Below are positions 1-5,713 of a stretch of 5,713 bases of DNA, one piece after another. The first letter of the stretch is position 1, and each line of letters begins with the position of its first letter. Position numbers and translations under genes: made by a program. The DNA comes from Bacteroidales bacterium (GTDB lineage: Bacteria > Bacteroidota > Bacteroidia > Bacteroidales > UBA4181): positions 1-5,713 of the forward strand of contig JAISKR010000167.1 in the NCBI GenBank assembly GCA_031260845.1. The letters run 5' to 3'. Under the pieces are notes generated by a model. It was given only the letters and a program-made list of their open reading frames with translations. It was not told the DNA's origin and did no database searches.

Positions 1-85
1 CTGTCATTCGACAGCGAGCACGCAGCGAAAAGGTTAGGGATGAATTATTACGGGTATTCCGTTCGCTGCGTGGCGAAATAAAAAA
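1..85. repeat. Non-coding edge with an inverted repeat
   Basis: This stretch lies downstream of the aminotransferase gene and shows no coding potential. An exact 11-bp inverted repeat is visible, CACGCAGCGAA at 19-29 against TTCGCTGCGTG at 62-72, around a 32-nt centre. A small hairpin, CTGTC-ATTC-GACAG, sits at 1-14. The GC-rich arms on an AT-rich background, the position just after a stop codon and the start CTGTCATTCGACAG resemble the intergenic repeats scattered through many Bacteroidota genomes; that assignment is inferred from memory. No T-run follows either arm on either strand, so it does not look like an intrinsic terminator. It may continue beyond the window. Confidence 0.5.
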
Positions 86-1216
86 CTATCCTTCCACCGC
101 CTTTCTCAACTTGTCAAGAAAAGCATCCGCCTGCGCTTTTTGCAGACTGAGTGCGGGCAACAGCCGCATCACGTTTTTATCTGACGACGCGCCGGTAAAA
201 ACGCGGTGTTCCCGAATCAGTTTACTGCGCAAGGGGGCGACCGGTTCGCCGAAATCCAATCCTATCATCAAGCCTCGTCCGCGCACTTCCTTGATTTGCG
301 GGATGCTTTTGAGCTGTTCCATCAGATAATCGCCTGTGGCGAGGGCGTTTTCAATCAGTTTTTCCTGTTCCATCACTTCCAGCACGGCGATAGAGGCTGT
401 ACAAGCCAGATGGTTGCCGCCGAAGGTGGTTCCCAACAAGCCGGGACGCGCCTCAAATTGCGGATGAATGAGCACGCCTGCCACCGGAAAGCCGTTTCCC
501 ATGCCCTTGGCGGTGGTGATAATGTCGGGACGGATGTCGGCATATTGATGAGCGAAGAATTTACCGCTGCGTCCGTAGCCGGACTGCACCTCGTCAAGAA
601 TCAAGACTGTGCCCGTTTGGGTGCAAATATTCCGCAAAGCCTGCAAAAATTCGGGGGCGGGACAGTAAATACCTGCCAACCCTTGGATGCCTTCAATGAT
701 GACCGAACTAATATCCCGCTTTTCCAAAATGGATTGCACCGCCTCAATGTCGTTCAGACCGACAAATGTCACGTGGTCGCGGTTGTTGACCGGTGCGCAG
801 ATATTGGGATTGTCGGTAACAGCCACCGCGCTGTGTGTCCGTCCGTGGAAAGAGCGGGAAAAACTGAGCACTTTTCTTCGACCGTTGTGGAACGACGCTA
901 ATTTGATGGCGTTTTCGTTGGCTTCGGCGCCCGTATTGCACAGGAAAAGATGGTAATCCTCGTAGCCCGAAAGTTTTCCCAACCGTTGCGCCAATTCCTG
1001 TTGCAGCGGTATCTGCACCGAGTTGGAATAGAATCCCAATCGCTGCAATTGCTCGGTAATACGCCTTACATACGTCGGATGGCTGTGTCCGATGGAAATA
1101 ACGGCGTGTCCGCCGTACAAATCCAAGTATTCATTGCCTGCCTTGTCATACACATAACATCCCTGCCCGCGTACAGGCTCAATATCCATGATGGAATAAA
1201 CATTAAACAAATCCAT
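86..1216 (-). CDS. argD: N-acetylornithine (or N-succinylornithine) aminotransferase
   Basis: This is a class-III PLP-dependent aminotransferase of the ArgD family, 376 residues from the ATG at 1216. It transfers an amino group from glutamate to the N-acylated glutamate semialdehyde, giving N-acyl-ornithine in cytoplasmic arginine biosynthesis. Numbered from that ATG, the visible landmarks are the early LDLYGGHAVISIGHSHP block (about 32-47), the PLP phosphate-binding NTGAEAN (94-100), FHGRT (123-127), the cofactor-ring DEVQSGYGRSG (208-218), the Schiff-base lysine in TTAKGMGNGFP (K237) and TTFGGNHLA (263-271). The frame can be extended to a TTG at 1225, but ATG 1216 is preferred: it matches how relatives begin and lies 22 nt below a -7 box. 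The length is normal for the phylum and shorter than the roughly 400 residues of E. coli ArgD. Bacteroides fragilis is known to use N-succinyl intermediates, so the true substrate may be N-succinylornithine; the sequence alone does not decide. The gene is 56 nt after lptD and ends in TAG. No other arg gene is in view. Confidence 0.95.
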   Translation of the reverse strand: MDLFNVYSIMDIEPVRGQGCYVYDKAGNEYLDLYGGHAVISIGHSHPTYVRRITEQLQRLGFYSNSVQIPLQQELAQRLGKLSGYEDYHLFLCNTGAEANENAIKLASFHNGRRKVLSFSRSFHGRTHSAVAVTDNPNICAPVNNRDHVTFVGLNDIEAVQSILEKRDISSVIIEGIQGLAGIYCPAPEFLQALRNICTQTGTVLILDEVQSGYGRSGKFFAHQYADIRPDIITTAKGMGNGFPVAGVLIHPQFEARPGLLGTTFGGNHLACTASIAVLEVMEQEKLIENALATGDYLMEQLKSIPQIKEVRGRGLMIGLDFGEPVAPLRSKLIREHRVFTGASSDKNVMRLLPALSLQKAQADAFLDKLRKAVEG

Positions 1217-1238
1217 TTTCAACAAAATTTTTAAAATG

Positions 1239-1246
1239 CAAAATTA
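1239..1246 (-). promoter_or_regulatory. Candidate -7 box for argD
   Basis: On the minus strand this reads TAATTTTG, an exact match to the Bacteroidota -7 consensus TAnnTTTG. It ends 22 nt before the ATG at 1216, the spacing also seen at recA and the right-hand small gene. The -33 element is poor: the best nearby is TTTT about 17 nt upstream, not TTTG. The region is AT-rich, so a chance match is possible. If it works, argD can be transcribed separately from lptD with a leader of about 15 nt. Confidence 0.4.
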
Positions 1247-1272
1247 ATGAATTTTTGAGATATAAAAGCGAA

Positions 1273-3918
1273 TTACCACAGATTAACGCCGAAATCGCTT
1301 TGACTCTTGCGTTTTTCATATTTCAAATCCTGCAATGCGCCCGATTTGACATTGATTTGAAAGAAGAAATATTTTGAAATGCCGAAAGGCGCAAAGTTCA
1401 GGCTCATTGTCCAGCAATGCAGGTCGCGTGTAATGTTTGCCGTCATGTAGGAAATCTGTTTTGCGTCGAAATCGTAGGCAGACTGGAAATTGAGCGACCA
1501 TTTTGGGGTGAGGGTAACGCTGCCGGAAAAGTTGAGGTTTTGCGTGATTCTTCCGTCAAATTGGGGCTTGCTATACCCCAAAGTGTAGCCGATGGTAAGG
1601 TTCCACGGCACGTCAAAATAATCGTAGTCGCCGCTGCTTTTTTGCTGGTTCTTGTCCGCCCCTTTGTCATCTTTCTTTTCCTCTTTTTTGAAAGGCAGCG
1701 TGATGCCGGTGTTGAAGTTGATATTGGTCAGCCGCGGACCAAACTCATCTATTCGGGTTCCGGCAGGGGTGAGTTTGTAGGGGTCAACCTGTCCGCTCAC
1801 CGTCAGGTTGACGCCTGCAATGGTGGTGCTTGCCGCCAAACTGATATTGCCCCATTTCATGGAATCGCCAAAGAGATTGTAGGTACTGCGGGCGTCAATG
1901 CGGTCGAGCAGTTTCACTTTTTTGGAAACGCCGGTGCTGTCTTTGTCGTCACGCACTTTCATTTCCACATTGCCGTTCAGTCCTACCGATATGGAACCGC
2001 TTTTCCCCGCAGTGGTCGGCGTACCGAATATATATCTGTCGAACTTGGAATATTGCGGCGTTCGTCCGTTATTATCCACATAATCTATCGTGTTTCCGTT
2101 CGCATCCCTCACTGCGTCCCCATTCTTATCCCCCATTATTACATTTTCGTAATAGTTGAATATACCGCTCATATTAGGAACATAGCTGAAAGTTGCCGAT
2201 GGCGAGATAACGGTGCGAATGGCTTCCACTTTTGAATTGGGACCGTAAACATTCATCAGGTAAAACTTCGGCGTTGCCCCGATGGAAAGGGTTGGGGATA
2301 GAGAATGGGCATAGCTCATACCGGGGATGGTATCCGTTATCATCACCCCTTTTTGCCCGCCGGCTGTAATCGAATCTTCTCTGAAATATCTTTTCACATG
2401 ATTGGCATACAGCACCCCTTTATAGTTCATCGAAGGCGTGATATTAAAGAATTTCCCCACTTTGAAGTTTTTACTGAGCGGAATGCTGTGCTGAAACCCG
2501 TTTTGCATTTTATGAATACTTAAATTTTTAAACACTTCGCCTTCCTTGCCGGATAAAGTGTTTTTCAGGTCTGCATTATAGGTCAAAGTAATGTCTTCGT
2601 ACCATTTCGCCTTTCCGATGCTTTCTTTTTTCTTAAAAGGATAAACTCTGTCCATCGAAAAATTTATCGTAGGAAAAGCAAAGGTAATCATTTCCGCGCC
2701 TGCATTCTGGCTCTGACTGTGGTTGAAGTTGGCAGTCAACCTGAAAGGCGTGTTGGGCCAGTTCTTGCGGTAGGATATACTGGAATTTTTCGTGTTGGTG
2801 TATAACATAGACGGATTGGTGTAGTTAAATTCCTTGTCGAAAGAAGTGGAACTGTAATTAACGCTTGCCGAAAAATTTTGATTCGGATTGGCTTTTGCAT
2901 CCTGTGTGTGTGTCCACTGGATGGAATACTGTTTGGTTTCCGTTCTGTCCAATCCTTTTTCGCCGGCAATCGTGACGCCATAATTGAAATTCAGGTTGCC
3001 CGAATATTTGTAACGCTTCATGTAGCGGGGCAACACATTGACTTTCCAAGTCCCCGACGAATAAATATCCCCCCTCACCTGCGCGTCGAAATTGTCGTTG
3101 AATGCAAAATAGTACCCGCCGTTGGTAGCGCTCAAACCTCTTGACACTTCCATTCCGATAGACGGAAACAGCACGCCGGACACCGATTCTTTATTGTTTT
3201 GCGGAAAAAACCCGAACGGAAGCACTATCGGCAAAGGCACGTCTAACAGCACCATGTGCGCAGGACCAAACACCACCTGATCGCCCGGTATCACTTTTCC
3301 CTTGCTCAGCGCGAGGTAAAAATGCGGATGGTCGGCGTCGCAAGTGGTATATTTGCCGTCTGCCATATTGATATGCCCGTCTTCATAGCGTTTGGCTAAG
3401 TTCGCGTGCATATACCCGTCGCCTTCTTTCGATTTCGTTTCGTGGATGACGCCTTTTGAGGTTTTGAAATTGTACGAAAGCGAACGGGCGTGGATAGGTT
3501 CGCCTTTCCCGTCTTTAAATTCGGGCAAGCCTATATCAGCGCCGATACTGTCCTTCCCGCCATTGGCGCTGACAATAGAAGTGCTCATGTCGAACTGTAT
3601 CTCATAGGATTTCAATTCGGTAGCCTCATAATACACCTCGCTTTCCTTGTAAAGATATACTTTTTGTTCGTTGAAATGTAAATTGACGGAATCCGTAGCC
3701 TTGTATTTCACCCGCGATTTAAACGGCGGTTCTTTTCTCTTTTTGGCGGTTGTAGAATCGTTCGTTAATGAATCGGGTACAGCAGGGCTTGTGCGCAACG
3801 AATCGGGCGTTACGGCATAACTCAGACTATCAGCCTGAGGCAATTCCTGCGCCCGAAGAAAAGACTCGCACACTAATGCAAACCCCAAAAAAAGTATTAA
3901 TAACGGCTTCAACCCCAA
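1273..3918 (-). CDS. lptD: LPS-assembly outer-membrane protein LptD, Bacteroidota type
   Basis: This 881-residue protein matches the Bacteroidota LptD/OstA family, the outer-membrane barrel that, with LptE, inserts lipopolysaccharide into the outer leaflet. Residues 1-24 form a signal peptide with hydrophobic core LLILFLGFALV (6-16) and likely cleavage after LRA. A low-complexity Ser/Thr/Pro/Asp linker (25-65) follows. An OstA/LptA-like beta-jellyroll spans about 66-215, including YNFKTSKG (149-156) and the family hallmark DGKYTTCDADHPHFYL (187-202). The transition motif DVPLPIVLPFGFFP is at 226-239. The rest is a beta-barrel of alternating strands with charged loops, notably 744-760, rich in Lys, Glu and Asp. 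It ends in Trp, as expected of a C-terminal barrel sorting signal. Outside the signal peptide there are only two cysteines, C193 and C835. The start must be non-ATG: an in-frame TAA lies at 3922-3924, the first ATG codon is M111, and only TTG at 3918 or 3912 keeps the signal peptide. It follows recA after a terminator. Confidence 0.94.
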   Translation of the reverse strand: MGLKPLLILFLGFALVCESFLRAQELPQADSLSYAVTPDSLRTSPAVPDSLTNDSTTAKKRKEPPFKSRVKYKATDSVNLHFNEQKVYLYKESEVYYEATELKSYEIQFDMSTSIVSANGGKDSIGADIGLPEFKDGKGEPIHARSLSYNFKTSKGVIHETKSKEGDGYMHANLAKRYEDGHINMADGKYTTCDADHPHFYLALSKGKVIPGDQVVFGPAHMVLLDVPLPIVLPFGFFPQNNKESVSGVLFPSIGMEVSRGLSATNGGYYFAFNDNFDAQVRGDIYSSGTWKVNVLPRYMKRYKYSGNLNFNYGVTIAGEKGLDRTETKQYSIQWTHTQDAKANPNQNFSASVNYSSTSFDKEFNYTNPSMLYTNTKNSSISYRKNWPNTPFRLTANFNHSQSQNAGAEMITFAFPTINFSMDRVYPFKKKESIGKAKWYEDITLTYNADLKNTLSGKEGEVFKNLSIHKMQNGFQHSIPLSKNFKVGKFFNITPSMNYKGVLYANHVKRYFREDSITAGGQKGVMITDTIPGMSYAHSLSPTLSIGATPKFYLMNVYGPNSKVEAIRTVISPSATFSYVPNMSGIFNYYENVIMGDKNGDAVRDANGNTIDYVDNNGRTPQYSKFDRYIFGTPTTAGKSGSISVGLNGNVEMKVRDDKDSTGVSKKVKLLDRIDARSTYNLFGDSMKWGNISLAASTTIAGVNLTVSGQVDPYKLTPAGTRIDEFGPRLTNINFNTGITLPFKKEEKKDDKGADKNQQKSSGDYDYFDVPWNLTIGYTLGYSKPQFDGRITQNLNFSGSVTLTPKWSLNFQSAYDFDAKQISYMTANITRDLHCWTMSLNFAPFGISKYFFFQINVKSGALQDLKYEKRKSQSDFGVNLW

Positions 3919-3939
3919 ATATTATGCTTATTCTTGCTG

Positions 3940-3968
3940 CAAATTACTTAAAAAAATCATCCCGCAAA
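3940..3968 (-). promoter_or_regulatory. Weak candidate promoter for lptD, overlapping recA terminator
   Basis: On the minus strand TTTG (3968-3965) is followed after 18 nt by TAATTTG (3946-3940), which differs from TAnnTTTG by one missing base. The box ends 21 nt before the TTG start at 3918, in line with the 18-22 nt seen for the other genes here. The -33 element lies inside the stem of the recA terminator hairpin. The match is imperfect; lptD might instead depend on read-through from recA. Confidence 0.3.
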
Positions 3969-3990
3969 GGTAGTAATCTTTGCGGGATGA
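3950..3990 (-). terminator. Intrinsic terminator of recA
   Basis: A perfect 13-bp stem, TCATCCCGCAAAG at 3957-3969 pairing with CTTTGCGGGATGA at 3978-3990, closes an 8-nt loop. Read on the minus strand it is followed at once by seven T residues (complement of 3950-3956), the classic Rho-independent layout. It lies 50 nt beyond the recA stop codon, so it most likely ends the recA transcript. On the plus strand the hairpin is followed only by an interrupted T-rich stretch, so it is mainly one-directional. Confidence 0.88.
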
Positions 3991-4039
3991 CCAAAATCTT
4001 TGTCTTTTTCAACTGATTAATTGAGTCTGCTGTTTAAAA

Positions 4040-5116
4040 TTATTCACTGTCTGCCACCGGTATATCGACCATATTGGGATTTGAACTGAGGGCAGTCCGT
4101 ATCTTGGCTTCCAATTCTTCGGCTAACTCAACATTGTCTTTCAGCAATTGCTTCACCGCCTCGCGTCCCTGCGCCAACTTGGTGTCGCCATAACTGAACC
4201 ACGAGCCGCTTTTTTTGATGACGTTCAGCGTAACGCCCAAATCAACGATTTCGCCTACGCGGGAAATGCCTTCGCCATAAATCACGTCGAACTCGGCGCG
4301 GCGGAAAGGCGGCGCCATTTTGTTTTTCACGATTTTCACTTTTACGCGGTTGCCGCTTACTTCCTCACCTTCCTTGATGGCAGTAGTCTTGCGAATATCT
4401 ATGCGCACAGATGCATAGAATTTCAGGGCGTTACCGCCGGTGGTCGTTTCCGGATTGCCGAACATGATACCGATTTTCTCGCGCAACTGGTTGATAAAGA
4501 TGCAGCAGGTGTTGGTTTTGCTGATATTGGCGGTCAGTTTTCGCAATGCCTGCGACATTAAACGGGCTTGCAAACCCATTCGCGAATCGCCCATATCGCC
4601 TTCAATTTCGGCTTTGGGCGTCCGCGCTGCCACAGAGTCAATCACTAAAATAACGATGGCGCTGGAACGAATCAGGGCGTCGGCAATTTCCAAAGCCTGC
4701 TCGCCGTTGTCGGGCTGCGATACATAAAGCGAATCCATTTTTACGCCCAAGTTCTGCGCGTAGAAACGGTCGAAAGCGTGTTCTGCATCTATGAATGCCG
4801 CGATGCCGCCCAATTTCTGGGCTTCGGCAATGGCATGAATGGCTAAGGTGGTTTTACCTGACGATTCGGGTCCGAATATCTCAATCACCCGTCCGCGCGG
4901 CAAACCCCCGATGCCTAACGCTATGTCCAAGGCGATGGAACCTGTCGGGATAGACGGCACCTGCTCTACTACCTTATCACTCATTTTCATGATAGAGCCT
5001 TTGCCAAACTCTTTGTCCAACTTGTCCAACGTCAATTGAAGCGATTTCAACTTCTCTTTCTGCACCTCTCCGGTTGCCACTTCTTTCTTATTTTCCATAT
5101 CTTCTTTTTTGCTCAT
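4040..5116 (-). CDS. recA: Recombinase A
   Basis: RecA is the ATP-dependent strand-exchange protein of homologous recombination and DNA repair; it forms filaments on single-stranded DNA in the cytoplasm. At 358 residues the protein is full length. Walker A is GPESSGKT (82-89), the catalytic glutamate lies in DAEHAFD (E112), and Walker B is ILVID (156-160) followed by SVAA. Loop L1 lies in the region of [12 protein letters not shown] (170-181) and loop L2 contains [15 protein letters not shown] (219-233). The short acidic C-terminus begins near 328 and is typical. Two residues look unusual: V155, where relatives usually have Asp, and R165, where the DSVAALTP motif has Leu. The ATG at 5116 is chosen because it lies 18 nt below an exact -7 box; a second ATG at 5098 (M7) is possible. 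Arginine codons I spot-checked are CGN. The gene ends in an intrinsic terminator and is divergent from the small gene on the right. Confidence 0.99.
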   Translation of the reverse strand: MSKKEDMENKKEVATGEVQKEKLKSLQLTLDKLDKEFGKGSIMKMSDKVVEQVPSIPTGSIALDIALGIGGLPRGRVIEIFGPESSGKTTLAIHAIAEAQKLGGIAAFIDAEHAFDRFYAQNLGVKMDSLYVSQPDNGEQALEIADALIRSSAIVILVIDSVAARTPKAEIEGDMGDSRMGLQARLMSQALRKLTANISKTNTCCIFINQLREKIGIMFGNPETTTGGNALKFYASVRIDIRKTTAIKEGEEVSGNRVKVKIVKNKMAPPFRRAEFDVIYGEGISRVGEIVDLGVTLNVIKKSGSWFSYGDTKLAQGREAVKQLLKDNVELAEELEAKIRTALSSNPNMVDIPVADSE

Positions 5117-5134
5117 TATTTTTCATCTAAATGG

Positions 5135-5161
5135 CAAAGATATGGTTTTCTTCAATACAAA
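5135..5161 (-). promoter_or_regulatory. Candidate recA promoter
   Basis: On the minus strand TATCTTTG (5142-5135) matches the Bacteroidota -7 consensus TAnnTTTG exactly and ends 18 nt before the recA ATG. A TTTG lies at 5161-5158, only 15 nt upstream, which is shorter than the usual 19 or so; a run of T residues occupies the normal position. Transcription would start near 5128-5130, leaving a leader of about 12 nt with little room for a Shine-Dalgarno sequence. Confidence 0.5.
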
Positions 5162-5172
5162 AAAAGATTTTT

Positions 5173-5213
5173 TATCAACATTTTGCAAAATGGTTATTAT
5201 CAGTTTGTTGATA
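5173..5213. promoter_or_regulatory. Palindrome nested in an inverted repeat, possible operator
   Basis: CATTTTGCAAAATG at 5179-5192 is a perfect 14-bp palindrome. It is flanked by an 8-bp inverted repeat, TATCAACA at 5173-5180 and TGTTGATA at 5206-5213. The group lies between the divergent recA and small-gene promoters, upstream of both. The symmetry would suit a dimeric regulator. No protein is known to bind this motif as far as I can tell, it does not match the E. coli or Bacillus LexA boxes, and AT-rich DNA yields such symmetry by chance fairly often. Confidence 0.3.
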
Positions 5214-5280
5214 GGACATTTTTTTGAATATTCGCAATATTTCTCTTTTATTTGTCATTCATACTTGTACGATTTACGTC

Positions 5281-5311
5281 TTGCCGGATTAAAAAGTTTT
5301 TTTGCCGGATT
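5281..5311 (+). repeat. Two 10-bp direct repeats, 21 bp apart
   Basis: TTGCCGGATT occurs at 5281-5290 and again exactly at 5302-5311, a period of 21 bp or two helical turns. The second copy ends 3 bp before the -33 box of the right-hand small gene. The sequence ATTAAAAAGTT is also repeated, at 5288-5298 and 5325-5335. Position and phasing would suit activator or repressor binding, but the function is inferred. Confidence 0.45.
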
Positions 5312-5314
5312 TTT

Positions 5315-5345
5315 TTTGCAATGTATTAAAAAGTTGTTACCTTTG
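5315..5345 (+). promoter_or_regulatory. Bacteroidota-type promoter of the small gene
   Basis: TTTG at 5315-5318, a spacer of exactly 19 nt, then TACCTTTG at 5338-5345 matches the Bacteroidota primary-sigma consensus (TTTG, N19, TAnnTTTG) at every defined position. The -7 box ends 21 nt before the ATG at 5367, predicting transcription from about 5350 and a leader of about 15 nt. This is the best promoter in the window and the main support for the start chosen for the small gene. Confidence 0.75.
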
Positions 5346-5366
5346 TGCTTCATTTTTGATAAAAGT

Positions 5367-5696
5367 ATGCAAACAACAATCAGAGGTAAAGAAGTAAGTG
5401 CAGGAATAACCGTAGGGAAGAAAGGTTCTGCCGAAAGTAGTAAAAACGGTTTGAAAAGGTCTTCCGGAAAGAAAGGCATTGCTGTTGTCAAAACACTTGG
5501 AACTGCAAGTATAAGAGTACCTCGAGAATATGCGCGGACAGATAAAAATCTCGAGGAAAGATTCTTTACAGATGACGAGATTAAACGTAGGACTAAATAT
5601 CTTATAGCATCAGGAAGGGTAAAAGACTTGTTGAAAAATGCCGGAATTTATGATAAAGAGGGGAATTTAAACAAAATGTATTATCCTTCAAGATAA
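5367..5696 (+). CDS. Unidentified small basic protein
   Basis: I do not recognise this 109-residue protein. It is strongly basic: 15 Lys and 10 Arg against 12 Asp plus Glu. The N-terminal part (about 6-43) is rich in Gly, Ser and Lys and holds GKKG twice (17-20 and 34-37). The C-terminal part (about 59-105) looks helical and ends in a motif of the form LLKNAGIYDKEGNLNKMYY (88-106). No signal peptide, membrane segment or cysteine is present. The start at ATG 5367 lies 21 nt after a consensus -7 box. The frame is open back to 5109, but that would run through the promoter and into recA. GC content is about 37% by hand count, and seven of ten Arg codons are AGA or AGG, unlike recA; recent acquisition is possible. 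The basic charge, small size and a possible tightly spaced downstream gene would suit a DNA-binding regulator or antitoxin, but this is a guess. Confidence 0.72.
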   Translation: MQTTIRGKEVSAGITVGKKGSAESSKNGLKRSSGKKGIAVVKTLGTASIRVPREYARTDKNLEERFFTDDEIKRRTKYLIASGRVKDLLKNAGIYDKEGNLNKMYYPSR

Positions 5697-5702
5697 GTAG
5701 TA

Positions 5703-5713
5703 ATGTATTCTCG
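5703..5713 (+). CDS. Possible start of a downstream gene, cut by the window edge
   Basis: An ATG follows the small gene's TAA after 6 nt and reads Met-Tyr-Ser before the sequence ends. Such tight spacing would be typical of a two-gene operon, but only three full codons are visible and no clear ribosome binding site is present, so this is only a possibility. Confidence 0.15.

Noticed and set aside
19..72. Inverted repeat as the argD terminator
   Set aside because: The loop is 32 nt and no T-run follows the stem on the minus strand; the T-rich stretch lies before the hairpin instead.
206..901. Long plus-strand open frame (231 codons) opposite argD
   Set aside because: It lies antisense to a well-conserved aminotransferase, its translation shows no recognisable family, and open antisense frames are common in such genes.
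1417..2235. Plus-strand open frame of 272 codons opposite lptD
   Set aside because: It is wholly antisense to the LptD barrel, with low-complexity Val/Ile/His-rich translation and no promoter or start signal that stands out.
3766..4016. Plus-strand frame of 82 codons across the lptD start and recA terminator
   Set aside because: It overlaps the lptD signal peptide region antisense and runs through the terminator hairpin, with no promoter match.
5172..5214. DnaA-box-like TTATCAACA with an inverted partner
   Set aside because: One copy has one mismatch and the other two mismatches to TTATCCACA. There is no cluster of boxes and no dnaA or other origin-type gene nearby, so an origin is not supported.
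5226..5241. AATATT repeated with a 3-nt spacer
   Set aside because: Both units are short, self-complementary and made only of A and T in an AT-rich spacer, so chance is sufficient.
5109..5366. In-frame upstream extension of the small gene to 195 residues
   Set aside because: It would run over the recA start and through the consensus promoter at 5315-5345. The extra residues are a Phe/Ile/Leu-rich translation of AT-rich spacer DNA.

Overview
The window looks like a chromosomal housekeeping segment from a Bacteroidota bacterium, most likely in the Bacteroidales. Three things point there. The outer-membrane protein belongs to the Bacteroidota type of LptD. The RecA and ornithine-type aminotransferase sequences read like Bacteroidota orthologues. 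Several start sites are preceded by the phylum's own promoter elements (TTTG at -33, TAnnTTTG at -7) and by weak or absent Shine-Dalgarno sequences.

Layout from left to right. Positions 1-85 are non-coding and hold an 11-bp inverted repeat that may belong to a dispersed repeat. Three genes then lie on the minus strand, transcribed right to left. recA (4040-5116) ends in a strong intrinsic terminator at 3950-3990. The LPS-assembly outer-membrane protein lptD (1273-3918) comes next. An N-acyl-ornithine aminotransferase (argD type, 86-1216) follows, 56 nt downstream of lptD. On the right, a 250-nt AT-rich divergent intergenic region separates recA from a small plus-strand gene of 109 codons (5367-5696). 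That small gene has a textbook Bacteroidota promoter, about 37% GC, and an arginine codon choice unlike recA. Another reading frame may begin at 5703 and is cut by the window edge.

The three recognised genes serve unrelated tasks (DNA repair and recombination, outer-membrane biogenesis, arginine biosynthesis) and do not form a pathway. The recA terminator and separate -7-like boxes suggest each gene is mostly transcribed on its own, with short leaders of roughly 15 nt.

I see no convincing new biological system. The points most worth a second look are the unidentified basic small protein and its operator-like 21-bp-phased direct repeats, two unusual residues near the RecA Walker B motif, the forced TTG start of lptD with a promoter that seems to overlap the recA terminator, and the reduced two-cysteine pattern in LptD.
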